Origin: an uncultured Collinsella sp.
Lineage (GTDB): Bacteria; Actinomycetota; Coriobacteriia; Coriobacteriales; Coriobacteriaceae
DNA length: 64,000 nucleotides
Direction of reading: 5' to 3'
Assembly (NCBI GenBank): GCA_900548265.1
Contig: URKG01000006.1
Coordinates: 1 to 64,000 of the forward strand
Of this stretch, positions 60,185-64,000 are shown one piece after another (the first letter of the stretch is position 1; each line of letters begins with the position of its first letter). Below the pieces are notes generated by a model. That model was not told the DNA's origin and searched no databases. It saw nothing but the letters and a program-made list of their open reading frames with translations. The position numbers were made by a program, and so were the translations under genes.

Positions 60185-61549
60185 CTAGTTCTTCAGCGAG
60201 TTCAGCGGTGCCGGGAAGCGTCCACCACGGTGGGCAAGCACGGTGCCGGCGTTGGGGTTCACCGGCATGATGGGTGCACGGCCAAACAGGCCGCCGTACT
60301 CGACGCAGTCACCCACGCCCTTGCCAATGGCGGGAATCACGCGGACGGCCGTGGTCTTGTTGTTGATGACGCCGATAGCCATCTCGTCGGCGATGATGCC
60401 GGCGATGGTCTCGACCGGGGTGTCACCGGGGATGGCGATCATGTCCAGGCCGACGGAGCATACGCAGGTCATAGCCTCGAGCTTCTCGAGCGAAAGCGCG
60501 CCGGCCTCGACCGCGGCGATCATGCCGGCATCCTCGGACACGGGGATAAAGGCGCCCGAGAGTCCGCCCACGCTGGAGCTGGCCATGACGCCGCCCTTCT
60601 TGACGGCATCGTTGAGCATGGCGAGTGCGCAGGTCGTGCCGGGGCCTCCGCAGGTGCCAACACCGATGATCTCGAGGATGCGGGCAACGGAGTCGCCGAT
60701 GGCAGGCGTGGGAGCCAGCGACAGGTCGACAATGCCCTTCTCGACACCCAGGCGATGGGCGGCCTCGCGGCTCATGAGCTCGCCGGCGCGGGTGATCTTA
60801 AAGGCGGTCTGCTTAATCTTCTCGGCGACCTCCATCATCGATGCGGAATCGGGCAGCGTCTCCAGGGCTGCGGCCATAACGCCGGGGCCCGAAACGCCTA
60901 CGTTGATGACGGCGTCGGCCTCGCCACCGCCGTGGACGGCGCCCGCCATAAACGGGGAGTCCTCGACCATATTGGCAAAGCAGACAAACTTGGAAGCGCC
61001 GACGGAATCCTGGTCGGCCGTAAGCTTGGCGGCGTCGATGATGGTCTGAGCCGCCATGAGCACGGCATCCATGTTGATGCCGGCGCGCAGGCTGGCGACG
61101 TTGACGCTGGAGCAGACGCGGCTGGTGGTAGCGAGCGCCTGGGGGATGGACTGGATGACGCGGCGGTCGGCGTCGCCGATGCCCTTCTGGACGAGTGCGG
61201 AGAAGCCACCCAGGTAATCGATGCCGAGCGTCTCGGCCGCGCGGTCGAGGGCATGCGCGATGGGGGTGAGGTCCTCATCCTTGCAGCAAGCGGCGATCTG
61301 CGCCACCGGGGTGACGGAGACGCGCTTGTTGACGATAGGGATACCGTACTCGCGCTCGAGGTTCTCGGCGGTCTCGACCAAGTGCTCAGCCGTGTGCGTC
61401 ACGTGGTCGTAGATCTTCGTGCACATGCGGTCGAGGTTCTCGTCGCCGCAACCCATGAGCGAAACACCCATGGTGATGGTCCTGATGTCGAGGTTCTGCT
61501 CCTCAACCATGCCGCGGGTTTCCGCGATTTCTGCGGGCGTGATCGCCAT
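60185..61549 (-). CDS. PFL-like DUF711 family protein
   Basis: A protein of 454 residues of the UPF0210/DUF711 family. The N-terminal LDIRTITMGVSLMGCGDEN and the Gly-rich C-terminal segments (GTCGGPGTTCALAMLNDAV, GGLSGAFIPVSEDAGM) are characteristic. The fold is related to pyruvate formate-lyase/ribonucleotide reductase barrels, but no glycyl-radical motif is visible and the role is unknown. In many genomes an ACT-domain protein precedes it; none is present here. The ATG at 61549 follows AGGAGCG. It lies downstream of metH on the same strand. Confidence 0.9.
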   Translation of the reverse strand: MAITPAEIAETRGMVEEQNLDIRTITMGVSLMGCGDENLDRMCTKIYDHVTHTAEHLVETAENLEREYGIPIVNKRVSVTPVAQIAACCKDEDLTPIAHALDRAAETLGIDYLGGFSALVQKGIGDADRRVIQSIPQALATTSRVCSSVNVASLRAGINMDAVLMAAQTIIDAAKLTADQDSVGASKFVCFANMVEDSPFMAGAVHGGGEADAVINVGVSGPGVMAAALETLPDSASMMEVAEKIKQTAFKITRAGELMSREAAHRLGVEKGIVDLSLAPTPAIGDSVARILEIIGVGTCGGPGTTCALAMLNDAVKKGGVMASSSVGGLSGAFIPVSEDAGMIAAVEAGALSLEKLEAMTCVCSVGLDMIAIPGDTPVETIAGIIADEMAIGVINNKTTAVRVIPAIGKGVGDCVEYGGLFGRAPIMPVNPNAGTVLAHRGGRFPAPLNSLKN

Positions 61550-61593
61550 CCTTGCGCTCCTATCTGCCAAAACGAGCATAGTCTTGTCTATTC

Positions 61594-61634
61594 TAACGTG
61601 CCGCACGTGCCAAGTGGCGCGTGCGGCACGTTTT
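61594..61634. terminator. Hairpin between metH and DUF711 gene
   Basis: AACGTGCCGCACG/CGTGCGGCACGTT arms (13 bp) around a 14-nt loop; on the minus strand it is followed by AGAATAGA, so it is a weak terminator or processing hairpin. Confidence 0.6.
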
Positions 61635-61657
61635 GGTGCTCGGTTGTTTCCGTTGTG

Positions 61658-64000
61658 TTACTGCCCAAAGACCTCTTCGGCGATGCGTGCGCTCTCGGCG
61701 GCGTCCTTGGCGTAGTAGTCAGCGCCGATCTGCTTGGCGTATTCGGGGGTGAGCACGGCGCCGCCCACGATGATCTTGACGCCCGGCACCTCGGCATGAA
61801 GCAGCTTGATGGTTTCCTCCATGGCGACGACCGTGGTGGTCATAAGCGCCGAGAGGCCGACGAGCTTGATGTCGCGCTCCTGTACGGTCCTGAGCACCTC
61901 CTGCGGGTCGACGTCACGGCCTAGGTCAAAGACGGTATAGCCGTAGTTATCGAGCAGCATTTTGACGATGTTCTTGCCGATGTCGTGGATGTCGCCCTTG
62001 ACGGTGGCCACGCAGATCTTGCCCTTGTCGGCAATCTCGCCGGCGGGCATCAGGCGCTTGATGGTGTCGAAGCCCACACGCGCGGCCTCGGCCGAGGCCA
62101 TGAGCTGCGGCAAGAAGAACTTGCCCTGGTCAAAGAGGACGCCAACCTCGTCGAGGGCGGGGATAAAGTGGTTGTTGATGAGGTCCATGGCGTCGTGATC
62201 TGCCAGCAGACGCTCGGTCTCGGCCGCGATTTCGCCCTTGCGGCCCGAGACGACCATGTGGCGGATGGGGTCGTCATCGGCGCTTGCGGTGGTGCTTGCG
62301 GCAGGCGCGGCATCGCTCGATGCCGACTGAGCGGCCGCCGGGTTGGCGGCAATCTTGTACGGGTCGGTCCAGCCGGCGTAGCGCTCGATGTATCCGGTCG
62401 AGCCCTCGTCCTCAACGCTCAGCACGCGATAGCTGTAGACGGTGTCCATAAAGCGCTTGGAACCCGGGTTCATGATGGGGGCGTCCAGGCCCGCACCAAA
62501 GGCGGCGGCCAAAAAGACCGAGCCCAGCAGCGGGCGGGCAGGCAGGCCAAAGCTGATGTTCGACACGCCGAGCGCGCATTTGACGCCCAGACGCTCCTTG
62601 CACAGGGACATGGCGCGCAGGATCTGTTCGGCCTGGCGCTGGTTGGTCGAGGCGGTCATGACCAGGCAGTCGATGAGGATGCGGTCCGGGCCGATGCCGT
62701 AACGGGCGGCCTCGGCCACGATGCGCTCGGCGATGGCGAAGCGGGCCTCGGCGGTATCGGGGATGCCGCCCTCGTCGAGCGTAAGGCCGACGACGTTGGT
62801 GCCGTAGTGGGCCACCAGCGGAAGGATCTCATCCATGATCTGTTGTTTGCCATTGACCGAGTTGATGATGGGCTTGCCGGCGTAGCGGCGCACGGCGGCC
62901 TCGACGGCTGCGGGGTCGGTGGAGTCGATCTGCAGCGGCAGCAGCGTGGAGCCCTGGAGCTGCTCGGTGGCCTGCTGGATGACCTTGACCTCGTCGATCT
63001 CGGGCAGGCCCACGTTGACGTCCAGGATGTCGGCGCCCTGCTCCTGCTGGCTGATGCCCTGGCTCACGACGTAGTCCAGGTCGCCGTCGCGCAGGGCCTG
63101 CTGCAGGCGCTTTTTGCCGGTGGGGTTGATGCGCTCGCCGATGACGGCGATCTTGTGGCCGTCGCAGGGAAGGTCCACCACGGTCTGGGCGCTCGTGACC
63201 GACATACTGGGCTTGCGGCGGCGCGGACTGGGCGTGTGGTTGTCGATAAGCGTGCGCAGGGCCGCCATATGCGCGGGCGTGGTGCCGCAGCAGCCGCCCA
63301 CGACGCTCACACCGTCGGCGATCATGCCGGCGACGGCCTCGGCGTACTCGGGGGCTTGGATGTCAAAGACGGTATTGCCGTCGTCGTCCACGCGGGGCAG
63401 TCCCGCATTGGCCTGCACCATAACGGGCTTGTCGGTGACGGTGAGCATACGCGCGGCGAGTCCTCGGAGCTCGGCCGGGCCCTGGCTGCAGTTGATGCCC
63501 AGGACGTCGGCGCCGATGGCGTCGAGGGTGATGGCGGCGACCTCGGGGCTCGTGCCCAAGAAGGTGCGACCGTCTTCCTCAAAGGTCATGGTGGCAAAGA
63601 CGGGCAGGTCGGAATTCTCGCGGCAGGCGAGGACGGCGGCCTTGATCTCGGCAAGGTCGGTCATGGTCTCGATAATAAAGAGGTCCACACCCGCATCGAC
63701 GCCGGCGCGCACCTCCTCGGCAAAGAGGTCATAGGCCTCGTCGAAGCTGAGGGTACCCAAGGGGCGCAGCAGGGCGCCGATGGGGCCGATATCGCCGGCA
63801 ACGTAGCGGGCGCCGGCCTCGCGGGCGCAGGTGACTGCCGCGGCAAAGACGTCTGCCACGGTGGCGGCGCCGTCGAGCTTGTGGGCGTTGGCGCCAAAGG
63901 TGTTGGCGGTGATCACGTCACAGCCGGCCTCGACGTACTGACGCTGGATATCGGTGATGACCTGGGGCTCCTCAAAGTTGAGCAGTTCGGGCAGGGCGCC
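61658..64000 (-). CDS. metH: Cobalamin-dependent methionine synthase (partial, N-terminus beyond window)
   Basis: At least 780 residues; the frame stays open through base 64000. Module 1 is a homocysteine S-methyltransferase barrel with zinc Cys in GINCSQGP and GGCCGTTPAHM. Module 2 is a pterin-binding domain (VIGERINPTGKKRLQQAL, ADILDVNVGLPEID). A Ser/Ala-rich linker follows. Module 3 is the cap and cobalamin domain with VKGDIHDIGKNIV, whose His ligates cobalt, then VGLSALMTTTV and IIVGGAVLT. The protein ends after the B12 domain with no C-terminal SAM-dependent reactivation domain, so reactivation needs a separate protein or another route. It makes methionine from homocysteine and methyl-THF. 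Confidence 0.93.
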   Translation of the reverse strand, partial: GALPELLNFEEPQVITDIQRQYVEAGCDVITANTFGANAHKLDGAATVADVFAAAVTCAREAGARYVAGDIGPIGALLRPLGTLSFDEAYDLFAEEVRAGVDAGVDLFIIETMTDLAEIKAAVLACRENSDLPVFATMTFEEDGRTFLGTSPEVAAITLDAIGADVLGINCSQGPAELRGLAARMLTVTDKPVMVQANAGLPRVDDDGNTVFDIQAPEYAEAVAGMIADGVSVVGGCCGTTPAHMAALRTLIDNHTPSPRRRKPSMSVTSAQTVVDLPCDGHKIAVIGERINPTGKKRLQQALRDGDLDYVVSQGISQQEQGADILDVNVGLPEIDEVKVIQQATEQLQGSTLLPLQIDSTDPAAVEAAVRRYAGKPIINSVNGKQQIMDEILPLVAHYGTNVVGLTLDEGGIPDTAEARFAIAERIVAEAARYGIGPDRILIDCLVMTASTNQRQAEQILRAMSLCKERLGVKCALGVSNISFGLPARPLLGSVFLAAAFGAGLDAPIMNPGSKRFMDTVYSYRVLSVEDEGSTGYIERYAGWTDPYKIAANPAAAQSASSDAAPAASTTASADDDPIRHMVVSGRKGEIAAETERLLADHDAMDLINNHFIPALDEVGVLFDQGKFFLPQLMASAEAARVGFDTIKRLMPAGEIADKGKICVATVKGDIHDIGKNIVKMLLDNYGYTVFDLGRDVDPQEVLRTVQERDIKLVGLSALMTTTVVAMEETIKLLHAEVPGVKIIVGGAVLTPEYAKQIGADYYAKDAAESARIAEEVFGQ

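Noticed and set aside
60185..61549. Glycyl-radical pyruvate formate-lyase
   Set aside because: The protein matches DUF711; no glycyl-radical motif and the length is about half that of PFL.

Overview
The window is a GC-rich bacterial chromosome segment. Gene content and style point to a gut Coriobacteriia member (Actinomycetota), most like Collinsella: a GatCAB amidotransferase operon, a one-piece tmRNA, a sortase-assembled pilus locus, an OmpR/GlnR-like regulator beside glutamine synthetase, KDPG-pathway genes under a LacI-type regulator, and several ABC/MATE/MFS exporters. The genus is an inference from protein resemblance, not a database result. The right edge cuts through metH.

Layout. 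0.3-2.7 kb: an AAA-type ATP-binding protein behind a 10-bp tandem repeat, then a GntR/FCD regulator bracketed by two related palindromes. 3-6.2 kb: kdgK-eda, divergent from a LacI-family regulator with a likely operator between them. 6.4-12.6 kb: glnA with a GlnR-like orphan regulator, an HtrA protease, and ligA. 12.6-18.9 kb: a MATE exporter-MerR regulator operon with a MerR-type promoter, divergent from a heterodimeric ABC exporter. 19-25.4 kb: a nuclease-like hypothetical, moaA, a moaC-mobB fusion, an MFS exporter and a HAD phosphatase. 25.9-35.8 kb: a pilus locus of three sortase substrates and a class C sortase. A 2-kb accessory insert splits it, carrying a duplicated small membrane-protein locus with a LexA-like box and an AbiEi-like winged-helix protein. 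36.1-39.6 kb: gatCAB. 39.8-44.5 kb: an AraC regulator divergent from a second ABC exporter pair. 44.7-48.6 kb: a small membrane protein with a P1B-type ATPase, a RelB-PIN toxin-antitoxin pair and a small helical protein. 48.8-50 kb: the tmRNA gene followed by about 870 bp of non-coding DNA with T-arm-like scars and five tandem 62-bp hairpin repeats. 50-55 kb: a patatin-like lipase, rplM-rpsI, glmM, a PTS IIA protein and nagB. 55.4-64 kb: a 999-residue STAND/BTAD regulator, yhbY, a methyltransferase, a DUF711 protein and metH.

The most unusual feature is the intergenic DNA. Several families of long palindromes recur between genes. They include a 65-bp family (four copies, both orientations), a CCACCACAAAGG stem family (five copies) and a large GGAGCCCCGG-armed family (two copies, opposite orientations). 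The best candidates for undescribed biology are the covarying hairpin array behind the tmRNA, the LexA-box small membrane-protein locus inside the pilus region, and the palindrome families. All are sequence-based inferences.
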